Positions 11,227-19,606 of a stretch of 64,000 bases of DNA are shown one piece after another; the first letter of the stretch is position 1; every line of letters begins with the position of its first letter. The stretch is from Streptomyces humicola (lineage in GTDB: Bacteria > Actinomycetota > Actinomycetes > Streptomycetales > Streptomycetaceae). The stretch is from NCBI RefSeq assembly GCF_024436035.1, contig NZ_JANFNG010000024.1, forward strand, positions 1-64,000, written 5' to 3'. The translations under genes were made by a program, and so were the position numbers. The notes beneath the pieces are model-generated. The model was not told where the DNA came from. It worked only from the letters and a program-made list of their open reading frames with translations, and did not search any database.

Positions 11227-12549
11227 GTGAGAGACTCCTCTGCGGTCGTCGCGGGAGGGAGTTGGGACGTGCTGATCGCGGACCGGTACCGGCTGGAGGA
11301 GGTGCTGGGCAGTGGCGGGATGGGCGAGGTTTGGCGGGCCTTGGATGAGCTGCTGGGGCGGTCCGTGGCGGTCAAGCTGCTGTCGGTCCACAACAATGAC
11401 GAGGCCGCCGTTGCACGTTTCACGATGGAGGCCCAGACCGCGGCGCGCTTGAGCCACCCGAACACGGTGGCCGTATATGACTTCGGCGCCTTTGATGGTC
11501 GGTTGTACTTGGTCATGGAGCTGGTTGAGGGATACAGCCTGGCGACCGAGATTGCCGCGTTCCACCGACTGGATCCGCAGCGCGTCGTCGACCTTGCCGC
11601 GCAGGCTGCCGCGGGACTGGCCGCAGCCCACCAGCAGGGCATCGTGCACCGGGACATCAAGCCCGCCAACCTGCTGCTGAGCTCGGACGGCGTCGTGAAG
11701 ATAGGTGACTTCGGGATTGCCCGATTCGCCCACGACGCCACGGCCGGAGTGACCAGCACCGGCCAGATCATCGGCACCAGTTCCTACCTGTCCCCGGAGC
11801 GCGCGCTCGGACGCCCATCCGGGCCACCAGCGGACATGTACGCAGTCGGCTGCGTGATGTACGAAATGCTCACCGGCCGGCCACCGTTCCGTGCCGATAC
11901 CGCGGCCGCGGTGCTGTACCAGCACGTCGAGGCCGCCCCCACCGACATACGCCAGCCCCGGCCCGACGTCCCCGAGCCGCTGTCCGCGCTGATCCGTCAC
12001 CTGCTGGCCAAGGACCCCCAGGCCCGCCCCACCGCCCCGCAGGTCGCCGCCTGGCTGGCCACCCCTGCCTGGCAGACCGGCCAGCCCCCAGCCCCCAGCG
12101 GCCGGAGCGAGGAGCCCGACTCCGCGGAGGGCGCTACCCGCCCGCTTCCACCACCGGCATCCCCACGGGCGACCGGGCCACTACGGCGCCGCCGTCATCT
12201 GCTGGCCGGGGTCGGGGTGGCCGCCGCAACGGCAGCCGCCTTCGGCCTGTCCACAGCGTTCGACAGCACAGGCACACTCGCGCCGCAGCAGAGCACTGCC
12301 CCTCCGAACCCCACCCCGACCAAGACGGTTGCCACTGCAGCCGCCACCTCACCTCCCGCAAGGGCGGCGAGAGCGGTGCAGCCCGCCATCGACCACAACC
12401 GGAAACCCACCGCCAAGAAGACCCAACCAGCCCCGGCTCCGCACGCGCGAGCCAAGAAGGCCGCCGCAGGTCCTCCGCCAGCCAAGAAGGCCGCCGCAGG
12501 TCCTCCGCCAGCCAAGAAGGCCGCCGCAGGTCCTCCGCCAGCTTCTTGA
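11227..12549 (+). CDS. Serine/threonine protein kinase, PknB type
   Basis: A 440-residue kinase. The catalytic domain spans residues about 18-280 with all hallmarks: glycine loop GSGGMGEVWRA, the VAIK-type lysine in SVAVKLL, catalytic HRDIKPANLL, DFG in IGDFGIARF, and the APE-equivalent SYLSPERALG. After a Pro-rich linker, a weak hydrophobic stretch (HLLAGVGVAAATAAAFGLST, about 320-340) may anchor the protein. The C-terminus is Lys/Ala/Pro-rich and ends in three identical decapeptides KKAAAGPPPA. It has no PASTA or other sensor domain. The GTG at 11227 puts the kinase core at the usual distance from the start. Confidence 0.92.
   Translation: MRDSSAVVAGGSWDVLIADRYRLEEVLGSGGMGEVWRALDELLGRSVAVKLLSVHNNDEAAVARFTMEAQTAARLSHPNTVAVYDFGAFDGRLYLVMELVEGYSLATEIAAFHRLDPQRVVDLAAQAAAGLAAAHQQGIVHRDIKPANLLLSSDGVVKIGDFGIARFAHDATAGVTSTGQIIGTSSYLSPERALGRPSGPPADMYAVGCVMYEMLTGRPPFRADTAAAVLYQHVEAAPTDIRQPRPDVPEPLSALIRHLLAKDPQARPTAPQVAAWLATPAWQTGQPPAPSGRSEEPDSAEGATRPLPPPASPRATGPLRRRRHLLAGVGVAAATAAAFGLSTAFDSTGTLAPQQSTAPPNPTPTKTVATAAATSPPARAARAVQPAIDHNRKPTAKKTQPAPAPHARAKKAAAGPPPAKKAAAGPPPAKKAAAGPPPAS
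12451..12540 (+). repeat. Three perfect 30-bp tandem repeats in the kinase 3' end
   Basis: The 30-bp unit beginning GCCAAGAAGGCCGCCGCAGG occurs three times in a row without a mismatch, encoding (A)KKAAAGPPP three times just before the kinase stop codon. Perfect identity including third positions points to recent expansion by slippage or recombination, so copy number may vary between strains. Confidence 0.95.
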
Positions 12550-12719
12550 CCACTTTGCCAAAGAAAACGATCACCGCCGATCAAGCGGAATGCCGACCTG
12601 TACTGGCTCCCGGAACTGCTCCGCGATGACGGAACCGACGATTCCCGCTACACCGACCAGGTGTTGCACATCGCCGCCGCCTACGCGCCGCCGACCAACC
12701 CGTAGGCGCGGGCGGAATG

Positions 12720-13040
12720 TTTCGCGCGCCCACTTGGCAGGCAGCGATCGCCATCTCCTTCGCCCGCGTCCAGATCAGAGGCCCTTACCAATGAGGCGGC
12801 GACGGCCCCGCCCACGGGGCTACCGCGTTCGACCGCTCAGGGCTGACCCAGACCGCCTACGCCGCAGCCGGCATCCGCCTGCCGCGCGTGGCCCAGGACC
12901 AGTACAACGCCGGTCCCGTATTCCCGACGAACCCGAGCGCTGGCGAGCCGAACCTGGTACTCGACTGCCGCACATCCCACTCGCCGAGGGCACGGACGCA
13001 GGCTCCTCGACCCTCGATCTGGTACGCGGTGGACGCCACG
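12720..13040 (+). pseudogene. NlpC/P60 peptidoglycan hydrolase pseudogene
   Basis: The plus strand encodes WQAAIAISFARVQIRGPYQ, a stop, GGDGPAHGATAFDRSGLTQ, then AYAAAGIRLPRVAQDQYNAG. NlpC/P60 domains read PYxWGGxGP ... FDCSGLxQxAY ... LPRxxxxQ. Here the Trp of WGG is a TGA (12792-12794), the catalytic Cys is Arg (TGC to CGC), and the reading frame is lost before the catalytic His. A second coding-looking scrap, ADLYWLPELLRDDGTDD near 12595-12690, lies just upstream and ends in its own stop. The gene was probably a secreted cell-wall hydrolase, as found in actinobacterial conjugative elements, and is now dead. Confidence 0.65.
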
Positions 13041-13131
13041 TGCTCCTGATCGGTCGACAGGGCCGAACCTGGGAGGAGGATCGGATGCCGGTGCCGGTGC
13101 CCGCTACAGCGACCAGGAGCGGAGCCCCCCG

Positions 13132-13908
13132 ATGAAGCCCGCCACGCATCCCCAGTACCCGCAAGGGAGTCCGCAGCCCGGTGCGCAGGTCCCGTGGGCC
13201 GGTCGACCGGCTCGGTTCGGGTGGCAGCGCACCCCGTGGCTGACGGGGGTGGTGTTGCTGGTCACGGCGATCCCCAACGTGGCCCAACTCGCGGTACCTG
13301 GGCTGGAAGGTCGGTGGGATCGTTCGCCCGCTGAACTGCACGGCGAGCGGTGGCGGATCGTCACGGCGTTGTTCGTGCAGGACGGCGGGGTGCTGGGCAC
13401 GATCTCCAACCTGGGCTTCCTGGTGGTGATCGGCGCTCTGGCCGAACAGGTGCTGTCCCGTCCACGCTGGCTCGTGCACTACTTCGGGGTCGGCATGGTC
13501 TCGGGACTCATCGGCGACCTGTGGCAACCCGTCGGTGCCGGCAACTCCATCGCGATCTGCGGCTTGACAGGGGGTGCCGCGCTCGCGCTGTGGCGCGCGG
13601 ATATCCGACTGCCCAGCTACACGCCCCAGGCGATTCTCATCTGGTGTGGCGCACTCCTGGCCACCTTGTCCCACGCCCTGTACGCACCCATGATCATCGC
13701 CGGTGTGATACTCGCCGCCGGGACACGCGCCGCCCAGGAGAAACACAAGCCGGTCCAGCGGGCGACCACTCTCGTCGCCGCAATCACCGCGGTCGTGCTC
13801 ACCGCCGCCACCAACATCCACGGCCCCGCGCTGCTACTCGGAGCCATCCTCGGCACCCTCACCACCCAGACACGCCGGCAGCTCCGGCCAACCCCATCGC
13901 GGCCTTGA
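13132..13908 (+). CDS. Rhomboid-like integral membrane protein
   Basis: A 258-residue protein with a Pro-rich cytosolic N-terminus and about six membrane helices. WRIVTALFVQDGG before helix 2, GAGNSIAICGLTGG (candidate nucleophile Ser in GNS) and a late HGPALLLGAILG (candidate His) fit the order of the Ser-His dyad in rhomboid-type intramembrane proteases. The first helix starts at WLTGVVLLVTAIPNV. The start ATG follows AGGAGCGG. The usual GxSG motif is only partly kept (GNS followed by I), so protease activity is unproven. It stands alone between pseudogenes. Confidence 0.6.
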   Translation: MKPATHPQYPQGSPQPGAQVPWAGRPARFGWQRTPWLTGVVLLVTAIPNVAQLAVPGLEGRWDRSPAELHGERWRIVTALFVQDGGVLGTISNLGFLVVIGALAEQVLSRPRWLVHYFGVGMVSGLIGDLWQPVGAGNSIAICGLTGGAALALWRADIRLPSYTPQAILIWCGALLATLSHALYAPMIIAGVILAAGTRAAQEKHKPVQRATTLVAAITAVVLTAATNIHGPALLLGAILGTLTTQTRRQLRPTPSRP

Positions 13909-14299
13909 TCGCTACTCTCCAACTGTCGCGCCGCTTCCCCCACTACCCGAACCAATCGCCATGCCAGCGCAGATCAAGGATCTTGAGGTCCGGCGACGAG
14001 ACCGCCTCGGAGGAACCCTGCACGAGTACCAACATGTGCCTGAGCAGGCCGGGATGATTTATGGCACCCGCAGAGCTGCCCAGTCATCTGCGAGTGGGAG
14101 CCGGGGCAATGCGGAAGAAGGACGCCACTGGCGGCCACACACGGTAACCAGCTGAGCCGTTGGCAAGAGGAATATCGCCCGCCCGATCACAGACTCGGTA
14201 CTCGTTTGGTAGCCGTGGAGGAGGCCGCCCCAGAGGTTCAAGCCTTCGTGTGCCGAGATGGCTCACGTCGAATGCCTTGCACCACTTGCTCCACCGGCA
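13909..14299. other. Gene-free stretch with left copy of a direct repeat
   Basis: No gene is seen. The stretch contains the left copy (14051-14075) of a repeat whose second copy lies at 18980-19005, on the other side of the sugar cassette. The pfkB gene ends at its right edge. Confidence 0.4.
14051..14075 (+). repeat. Left flanking direct repeat of the sugar cassette
   Basis: The sequence GGGATGATTTAT(C)GGCACCCGCAGAG, without the bracketed C here, matches 18980-19005 in the same orientation at 25 positions with one 1-base indel. The two copies bracket the four-gene carbohydrate cassette. Confidence 0.75.
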
Positions 14300-15241
14300 C
14301 TACCCGTGCGCTGCCAGTTCGGCCGCGTAAGGCGGTTGGGCACCCGGGCGGGAGCAGGTGAGGGCAGCTGTTAGGGCGGCGAAGCCCAGGACGTCGTGCC
14401 ATTCCTCCGCCTCGAGGTTCCCCACGCCTGACGCAGAGAGTGCGCTGTGGGTGTCCAGCCGATGGAGCAGCGCGGCGGTGATGGTGTCGCCCGCGCCGAT
14501 GGTGTCCACCACCTCAATCCGCCGTCCCGATTCGGCGAACTCGGCTCCCTCGCGGGTCAGCACGGCCAGTCCCGCACTTCCCCGGGTCAGTACCACCGCT
14601 GCGGGACCGGCTGCCAGCCATGCCTTCACCGCGGTCCGCAAGTCGTCCGACTGCGCGATCCATGCGGCGTCCTCTTCCGAGAGCTTCAGCAGGGTCACGT
14701 GGGGGAGCCAGGAGTGGAAGCGGGCCCGGTAGGCGTCCGCGTCGGCGATCAGGCCGGGCCGGACGTTGGGGTCGAGCACGGTGAACGTGCCCCGCGCCGC
14801 CTCGTGCCGCATCAGTTCCTCGTACGCGCTGGCGCCCGGCTCCAGCACCAGGGAGCAGGTGCCGAACGACACCGCCCGGGTCTGTGGTGGCAGCGCGTCG
14901 GGCATGCGGAAGAGGCGGTCCGCGCTGCCGACGACGTAGAAGGTGTAGTCGGCCGAGCCGTCATCGCTGACGTGCGCGACGGCGAGTGTGGTGGGCTCGT
15001 CGCCCCGCTGGATCAGTCGGGTGTCCACCCGGTCGGCCTGCAGCCCGCGCAGCAACGCGTCACCGAAGTGATCGGTCGACAGGCGGGAGCAGAACGCGAC
15101 GTCCGACCCCAACCGGCCGAGCGCCACAGCGGTGTTGTACGGGCCGCCGCCGCGCCGGGGCATGAGCGCAGGGAGGTCGCCACCCGCGGAGGCATCGACG
15201 GGAACGAGGTCGATCAAGGCTTCGCCGGCGACCACAATCAT
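14300..15241 (-). CDS. PfkB-family sugar kinase (fructokinase-like)
   Basis: A 313-residue ribokinase/PfkB-fold kinase that phosphorylates a sugar with ATP. Motifs: GEALIDLVPVD at the N-terminus (fructokinase-like), the glycine patch GGGPYNTAVALGRLG (PfkB signature 1), and DTIGAGDTITAALL with the catalytic Asp (signature 2) near residue 250. The ATG lies 30 bases after the lacI-type gene's stop; both are transcribed leftward, so they probably share a transcript. With the divergent dehydrogenase and sugar porter it makes a compact uptake-and-catabolism unit. The exact sugar cannot be read from the sequence. Confidence 0.9.
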   Translation of the reverse strand: MIVVAGEALIDLVPVDASAGGDLPALMPRRGGGPYNTAVALGRLGSDVAFCSRLSTDHFGDALLRGLQADRVDTRLIQRGDEPTTLAVAHVSDDGSADYTFYVVGSADRLFRMPDALPPQTRAVSFGTCSLVLEPGASAYEELMRHEAARGTFTVLDPNVRPGLIADADAYRARFHSWLPHVTLLKLSEEDAAWIAQSDDLRTAVKAWLAAGPAAVVLTRGSAGLAVLTREGAEFAESGRRIEVVDTIGAGDTITAALLHRLDTHSALSASGVGNLEAEEWHDVLGFAALTAALTCSRPGAQPPYAAELAAHG

Positions 15242-15271
15242 GAAGGGGAGTCCTTTCCAGGGGGCGAACCG

Positions 15272-16270
15272 TCAGTGCGCACAGCCGCACGAGGTGCGCT
15301 GCACATAGGAACAAGAGAGGCGAAGGGTGCGCGGCGGGCGATCCGGACCTTTGAGCCGGTCGATCAGCAGCCGTACCGCGGCGGCGCCCATCTCTCGGCT
15401 GGGCTGGGCGACTGCGGTCAACCTCGGTTCGAAGAAGTCGGCCCAGGAGAAGTCGTCGAAGCAGGCGAGTGCAACGTCGTGCGGGACTCGGAGCCTCATT
15501 TCGCTCAGGGCCTTGAGCGTGCCGATGGTCATGGCGTTGTTCGCCGTGATGACGGCAGTGGGCGGCTCACTGAGCGAGAGCAAGCGGCGGGTGGCGTCTC
15601 GGGCGCCCTCCACCTGCGAGTTACCGCTCACCAGCAGTTCGGGATCGTACATAAGCCCGCTGCGCTCCAGCCCCTTCCGGTAGCCTGCGATCCGCTCGCT
15701 GGTGGTACTCAGTCCGGGCAGGCCGGCCACCATGGCGATCCGGGTGTGGCCGTGCTCGGCGAGGTGGCCGACCAGGTGCTCGACAGGGGCCTGGTTCTCC
15801 GCGCAGACCTGGTCATGCGCCGCGCCCACGAGCCGGTCCAGGTAGACCGTGGGCACCTTGTACCGCTCGAGATAGTCGACCAGCGTTCTCGGGTCCGCTG
15901 ACGGTGCGATGATCATCCCGTCCACCCTGCGCTCGTGCAGGAGCCGGGCGACCTTGAGCTCGTGTTCTGGGTCGTCGTGCGGATCGGCGATCAGCAGGCT
16001 GTACCCCTGCTCGAGAACGCTGGATTCGACGCCCTGCAGGATCTCGGTGAAGTAGGGGTTGCTGATCGCGGAGACGGCCAAGCCGATGGAGTTGGTACGC
16101 GAGGTCACCAGGGAGCGGGCGAGTGTGTTGTGCGTGTACCCCAGCGCCTCGATGGCCTCCAGCACAGCGTCACGCGTCTGCGGTCGTACCGTGCGCGTCC
16201 TGTTGAGCACGTGCGAGACGGTGGCCACGGATACGCCCGCTCGCCGGGCCACATCGATCATCGTCGCCAT
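15272..16270 (-). CDS. LacI-family transcriptional repressor
   Basis: A 332-residue regulator. The N-terminal HTH is IDVARRAGVSVATVSHVLN, followed by the hinge helix region (YTHNTLARSLVTSRTNSIG) and a periplasmic-binding-protein-like sugar-sensing domain (ISNPYFTEILQGVE, VDGMIIAPSADPRT, VALACFDDFSWADFF). A start at 16270 is preferred over 16288 because GGAGG lies 7 bases upstream. It sits divergently to the dehydrogenase and porter genes, with a LacI-type palindrome between them. It is expected to repress both directions until the sugar or its phosphate binds. The C-terminus ends in the Cys-rich SCGCAH. Confidence 0.93.
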   Translation of the reverse strand: MATMIDVARRAGVSVATVSHVLNRTRTVRPQTRDAVLEAIEALGYTHNTLARSLVTSRTNSIGLAVSAISNPYFTEILQGVESSVLEQGYSLLIADPHDDPEHELKVARLLHERRVDGMIIAPSADPRTLVDYLERYKVPTVYLDRLVGAAHDQVCAENQAPVEHLVGHLAEHGHTRIAMVAGLPGLSTTSERIAGYRKGLERSGLMYDPELLVSGNSQVEGARDATRRLLSLSEPPTAVITANNAMTIGTLKALSEMRLRVPHDVALACFDDFSWADFFEPRLTAVAQPSREMGAAAVRLLIDRLKGPDRPPRTLRLSCSYVQRTSCGCAH

Positions 16271-16330
16271 CTGTCGTCCTCCCCGCACCTACTCCTTGGC
16301 ATGAGGAACCTACCTCACACCAGAAGGTGA

Positions 16331-16355
16331 CGTAAACGATTGCGTAAACGTTTAC
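16331..16355. promoter_or_regulatory. LacI-type operator between divergent genes
   Basis: A perfect 12-bp palindrome GTAAACGTTTAC (16344-16355) is preceded at 16332 by a half-site GTAAACGATTGC. The central CG and the AAACG.TTT core are typical of LacI/GalR operators. It lies about 60 bases from both start codons, where repressor binding would block both promoters. Confidence 0.85.
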
Positions 16356-16405
16356 ATCTGGCTAACCTCCCCTCACTCGCACACGGAAATGGAGGAGAGG
16401 ACCCC

Positions 16406-17404
16406 ATGCGCGCAGTCGTCGTCACGGAGCCGGGCAGGACCGCCGTGGTGGAAATGCCCGATCCTCTGCCGGGACCGGGGGAGGTGGTCATCCGTGTCTC
16501 GTCGTGCGGCCTGTGCGGCACTGACATGCACATCGTCGGTGGAGAGCTGCCCTCGGTGCGCTACCCGGTGGTACCGGGCCATGAGCTGGTGGGCGATGTC
16601 GTCGCAGTCGGCGAGGACGTCCCGGGTGTCGCTGTCGAGACCCGGGTGGCCGTTGATCCCAATATGCCGTGTGGCTCCTGCCACTACTGCCGGATCGGCC
16701 GTGGAAACCTCTGCGACGACTACAGCGCGGTCGGCGTCACCCAGAATGGCGGCTTCGCCGAGCTGATGACCGTGCCGGCCCGTTGCTGTCACGTCCTGCC
16801 CGACTCCCTTTCCGCGGCCGCCGCGGGGCTCGTCGAGCCGCTGTCCTGCGCGGTCCACGGCCTCAACCGGCTGCCACGCCGCCCCGGCGAGCATTACCTC
16901 ATCTACGGAGCCGGGACCATGGGGCTGATGATGGCCGCCGTCGTGCGCAACGCCGGGGCGGCCTCGGTCTCCGTCGTCGACCTCAACGAAGAACGGGTTG
17001 CCTTCGCGCGCTCCTTCGGCGTCGACTCCGTCGCGACCGAGGCAGCGGCGCTCGACCGTCCACAGGGCTTCGAGGTAGTCATCGACGCGACCGGTGTGAT
17101 CGCCGCCATCGAAGACGGACTGGGGAGGGTGCGCAAGGGCGGCACGTTCCTGCAGTTCGGCGTGGCCGACCCGGCGCGGACGGCCGACTTCTCGCCGTTC
17201 CGTGTCTACAACCAGGAGATCGACATCATCGGCTCCATGGCCGTGCACAACAGCTTCCAGCCCGCGATCGACATGCTCGCCTCCGGCCTGGAGCTCGACG
17301 CGCTGGTGAGCCACGTCTTCGGCCTCGAGGAATTCGACGAGGCCCTCGCCACCTTCCGGGCGGGCGTCGGCCGCAAGATCCATATCGCCCCGCAGAAAGG
17401 CTGA
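16406..17404 (+). CDS. Zinc-dependent MDR dehydrogenase (sugar/polyol type)
   Basis: A 332-residue medium-chain dehydrogenase. Catalytic zinc ligands are Cys in GLCGTDMHI and His-Glu in PGHELVG. The structural zinc site is CGSCHYCRIGRGNLC. The NAD-binding glycine motif is YGAGTMGLMMAAVVRNAG. ATG 16406 is chosen over an upstream in-frame start because GGAGGAGAGG precedes it. The family oxidises alcohols or polyols (sorbitol-, xylitol- or threonine-dehydrogenase-like). With the downstream sugar porter and divergent PfkB kinase it suggests polyol to ketose to ketose phosphate, which is inference. It is followed after 7 bases by the porter gene. Confidence 0.92.
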   Translation: MRAVVVTEPGRTAVVEMPDPLPGPGEVVIRVSSCGLCGTDMHIVGGELPSVRYPVVPGHELVGDVVAVGEDVPGVAVETRVAVDPNMPCGSCHYCRIGRGNLCDDYSAVGVTQNGGFAELMTVPARCCHVLPDSLSAAAAGLVEPLSCAVHGLNRLPRRPGEHYLIYGAGTMGLMMAAVVRNAGAASVSVVDLNEERVAFARSFGVDSVATEAAALDRPQGFEVVIDATGVIAAIEDGLGRVRKGGTFLQFGVADPARTADFSPFRVYNQEIDIIGSMAVHNSFQPAIDMLASGLELDALVSHVFGLEEFDEALATFRAGVGRKIHIAPQKG

Positions 17405-17411
17405 TCCGGAC

Positions 17412-18815
17412 GTGCAACCGCGTACCAAGAACGCCCTGATCTGGGTCTTCGGCGCCCTTGGCGGCATCCTGTGGGGCTATGACACCGGCGTCATCTCCGG
17501 CGCCATGCTCTTCATCAAGAAGGGCATCCACCTGACACCACTTCTCGAGGGCATGGTGGTCAGCGGACTGCTTGTCGGGGCGATGCTCGGCGCCGGTGTC
17601 TCCGGCAAGCTCTCCGACTCCTGGGGCCGCAGAAAGCTCATCCTGGCCGCCTCCGGAGTCTTCATTCTCGGCACTCTCGGCGCATCAATGGCCTCCGACG
17701 CCTGGATGCTGATCGTCTTCCGGTTCACCATCGGCATAGGCGTCGGCATCGCCTCCGTCGTCGTCCCGCTCTATCTCACCGAGCTGGCGCCCAAGCAGGC
17801 GCGCGGTGGCCTCGCCTCGCTGATGCAGCTGCTGGTGACGGTCGGCATCTTCCTCGCCTACGTCGTGGACTATCTGTTCTCCCATGCCGGAGCTTGGCGC
17901 TGGATGATCGGCATCGGGGCTGTCCCTGCGACCATCCTGGCGATAGGGATCATCACCCAGCCGGAAAGCCCACGATGGCTCGTCGGCAAGGGCCGTAACC
18001 GCGCGGCCGGAGAGGTCCTGGCCCAACTTCGCGGCGACGCCGCCGCGGCCGGCGCCGAGCTCGCGGAGATCGAGGAGACCGTGCGCGCCGAGCGGAAGCA
18101 GGCCGAGCCGCTCAGCCTCAGGGCACTGCTGTCCCCGCGGCTCAAGCCGGTCTTCGTCGTCGGGATGCTGCTGGTGTTCTTTCAGAACTTCGTCGGCATC
18201 AACACGATCATCTATTACGCGCCGACTCTCCTGACCAACATCGGCTTCGGGTCGAGCGGCGCGATCCTCGCCACCGGCGGAGTCGGCCTGCTCAACATGC
18301 TGATGACGTTGCCCGCGATGAGGCTCATCGACCGTAAGGGCCGCAAACCGCTGTTGCTGTTCGGGGCGCTCGGCATGTGTGCGGCAATGACGCTGCTTGC
18401 CGCCGTCAACCTCTCCGGGCTCGGCTACGGAGTCCTGCTGTCCGCGTCCACCCTCTTCGGCATCGGGCTGTACATCGCATCGTTCGCCGTCTCCTGGGGC
18501 CCGGTCCAGTGGGTGATGCTCCCCGAGCTGTTCCCGATGCGCATCCGCGCGGCCGCGGTCAGCCTGTGCGTCATCTTCAACTGGCTCTTCAACATGATTG
18601 TCGCGCTGGTATTCCCCTCGCTGCTGAACGCGTGGGGCGCCGGAGTCAACTTCCTCTTCTTCGCGGTGATGACCTTTCTCGCGTACCTCTTCACTCGGAA
18701 CCTGTTGCCCGAGACCAAGGGCCGCAGCCTGGAAGAGATCGAGCAGGATCTCCTAGGCCGCGACGCGATAGAGCAGCTCGGGCCGGAAAGCCAATCCGCG
18801 TTCCAGCGAAGCTGA
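17412..18815 (+). CDS. MFS sugar porter
   Basis: A 467-residue transporter of the major facilitator sugar-porter family with 12 predicted helices. Signature motifs: GYDTGVISGAMLF in helix 1, DSWGRRKLIL between helices 2 and 3, QPESPRWLVGKGR after helix 6, DRKGRKPLLLFG between helices 8 and 9, and PETKGRSLEEIE at the C-terminus. These proteins import hexoses, pentoses, inositol or polyols with protons. The GTG start lies 7 bases after the dehydrogenase stop, so the pair forms an operon downstream of the LacI operator. The substrate is presumably the polyol or sugar oxidised by the upstream enzyme. Confidence 0.95.
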   Translation: MQPRTKNALIWVFGALGGILWGYDTGVISGAMLFIKKGIHLTPLLEGMVVSGLLVGAMLGAGVSGKLSDSWGRRKLILAASGVFILGTLGASMASDAWMLIVFRFTIGIGVGIASVVVPLYLTELAPKQARGGLASLMQLLVTVGIFLAYVVDYLFSHAGAWRWMIGIGAVPATILAIGIITQPESPRWLVGKGRNRAAGEVLAQLRGDAAAAGAELAEIEETVRAERKQAEPLSLRALLSPRLKPVFVVGMLLVFFQNFVGINTIIYYAPTLLTNIGFGSSGAILATGGVGLLNMLMTLPAMRLIDRKGRKPLLLFGALGMCAAMTLLAAVNLSGLGYGVLLSASTLFGIGLYIASFAVSWGPVQWVMLPELFPMRIRAAAVSLCVIFNWLFNMIVALVFPSLLNAWGAGVNFLFFAVMTFLAYLFTRNLLPETKGRSLEEIEQDLLGRDAIEQLGPESQSAFQRS

Positions 18816-18979
18816 AGCCTGTCGATCCGGCGCATCCTGCTCGGCCGATGTGTTGGGCGGCACAACTCTAGGCGACGCCGCGGGCTGGGCCAGTGCACCA
18901 ACGACCCGCTGCACACGGGCGCGGGGATCTGGGGTGCCTAGCCAATGATCTTGAGTCGCGATCAAGCCTGTCCCCTTCG

Positions 18980-19005
18980 GGGATGATTTATCGGCACCCG
19001 CAGAG
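18980..19005 (+). repeat. Right flanking direct repeat of the sugar cassette
   Basis: This copy of GGGATGATTTATCGGCACCC plus GCAGAG has a C missing from the copy at 14051-14075. The same orientation and 4.9-kb spacing around one functional cassette suggest insertion or deletion end points. Confidence 0.75.
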
Positions 19006-19097
19006 TCGGTGGAGGGTGGTGGGGAGGAGTGCCCGCCCGTGGCACTGCGACGGGAGGACCCAACAGTCCCGCACGTCACACTTGCCAACACATGCAG

Positions 19098-19109
19098 ATA
19101 TAGCTATAT
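19098..19109. promoter_or_regulatory. AT-rich palindrome, candidate ArsR operator
   Basis: A perfect 12-bp palindrome ATATAGCTATAT sits 87 bases upstream of the His-rich protein gene, flanked by CAG on the left and GCTG on the right. AT-rich palindromes are the usual targets of metal-sensing ArsR/SmtB repressors, and an ArsR gene lies 0.5 kb downstream. That this protein binds here is inference. Confidence 0.5.
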
Positions 19110-19195
19110 GCTGACGCCTGTACGCGCAGTGAACAGCCGTGCCGCTGTTGATGTACGTCTTCCGGCAGGTGTGGCACCACGAGAGGGAGTCCCCG

Positions 19196-19498
19196 ATGTC
19201 TGCCGCAACGCTGCACCGCACCCACGAAGACCATCCCCACACCCACGGCGAGGGCTGCGGGCACGTCGCGGTCCCCCACGGTGATCACGTGGACTACGTG
19301 CACGATAGCCACATCCACCGGGTGCACGGCGACCACGTCGACGAGTGCGCATCCGGGGAACACGCGGTCCACCAGGACCACGAACACCGCCACGGGGCGG
19401 GGTGCGGCCACGTGGCCGTGCCGCACGAGGACCACGTCGACTACATCCACGACGGACACCGCCACGCCAGCCACGAGGACCACTGGGACGACCACTGA
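19196..19498 (+). CDS. Histidine-rich metal-binding protein
   Basis: A 100-residue protein made almost entirely of His, Asp, Glu and Gly. It has an internal duplication: CGHVAVPHGDHVDYVHDSH in the first half and CGHVAVPHEDHVDYIHDGH in the second, with CGH and HxxH clusters suited to zinc or nickel. ATG 19196 is preferred over 19139 because the extra 19 residues do not fit the repeat pattern. Similar small proteins accompany ArsR regulators or zinc transporters in Streptomyces (known from family context), pointing to metal storage or chaperoning. A strong terminator follows at 19514. Confidence 0.75.
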   Translation: MSAATLHRTHEDHPHTHGEGCGHVAVPHGDHVDYVHDSHIHRVHGDHVDECASGEHAVHQDHEHRHGAGCGHVAVPHEDHVDYIHDGHRHASHEDHWDDH

Positions 19499-19513
19499 CG
19501 GACAGGGCATGAC

Positions 19514-19550
19514 AAGGGCGGGCCGGGGGCGATGCCCCAGGCCCGCCCTT
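19514..19550 (+). terminator. Strong hairpin after the His-rich gene
   Basis: An 11-bp perfect stem AAGGGCGGGCC / GGCCCGCCCTT with a GGGGGCGATGCCCCA centre that itself pairs, giving one long hairpin ending in TTT. It separates the His-rich gene from the ArsR gene. Confidence 0.85.
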
Positions 19551-19606
19551 TGCGGCCTCCGGGACTCACCGAACGCGAATCGATTTCCATTGCCATGTAC
19601 TAAGTT

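Larger units (their letters stand above)
18816..19195. other. Intergenic stretch with direct repeat and operator candidate
   Basis: No gene is seen. It contains the short inverted repeat CTTGA-N7-TCAAG (about 18951-18967), the right copy of the cassette-flanking repeat (18980-19005), and an AT-rich palindrome (19098-19109) that stands out strongly from the GC-rich background and probably controls the following His-rich gene. Confidence 0.5.

Noticed and set aside
16340-16405. Upstream in-frame start of the dehydrogenase
   Set aside because: The extra residues overlap the LacI operator and a good ribosome site precedes the ATG at 16406.
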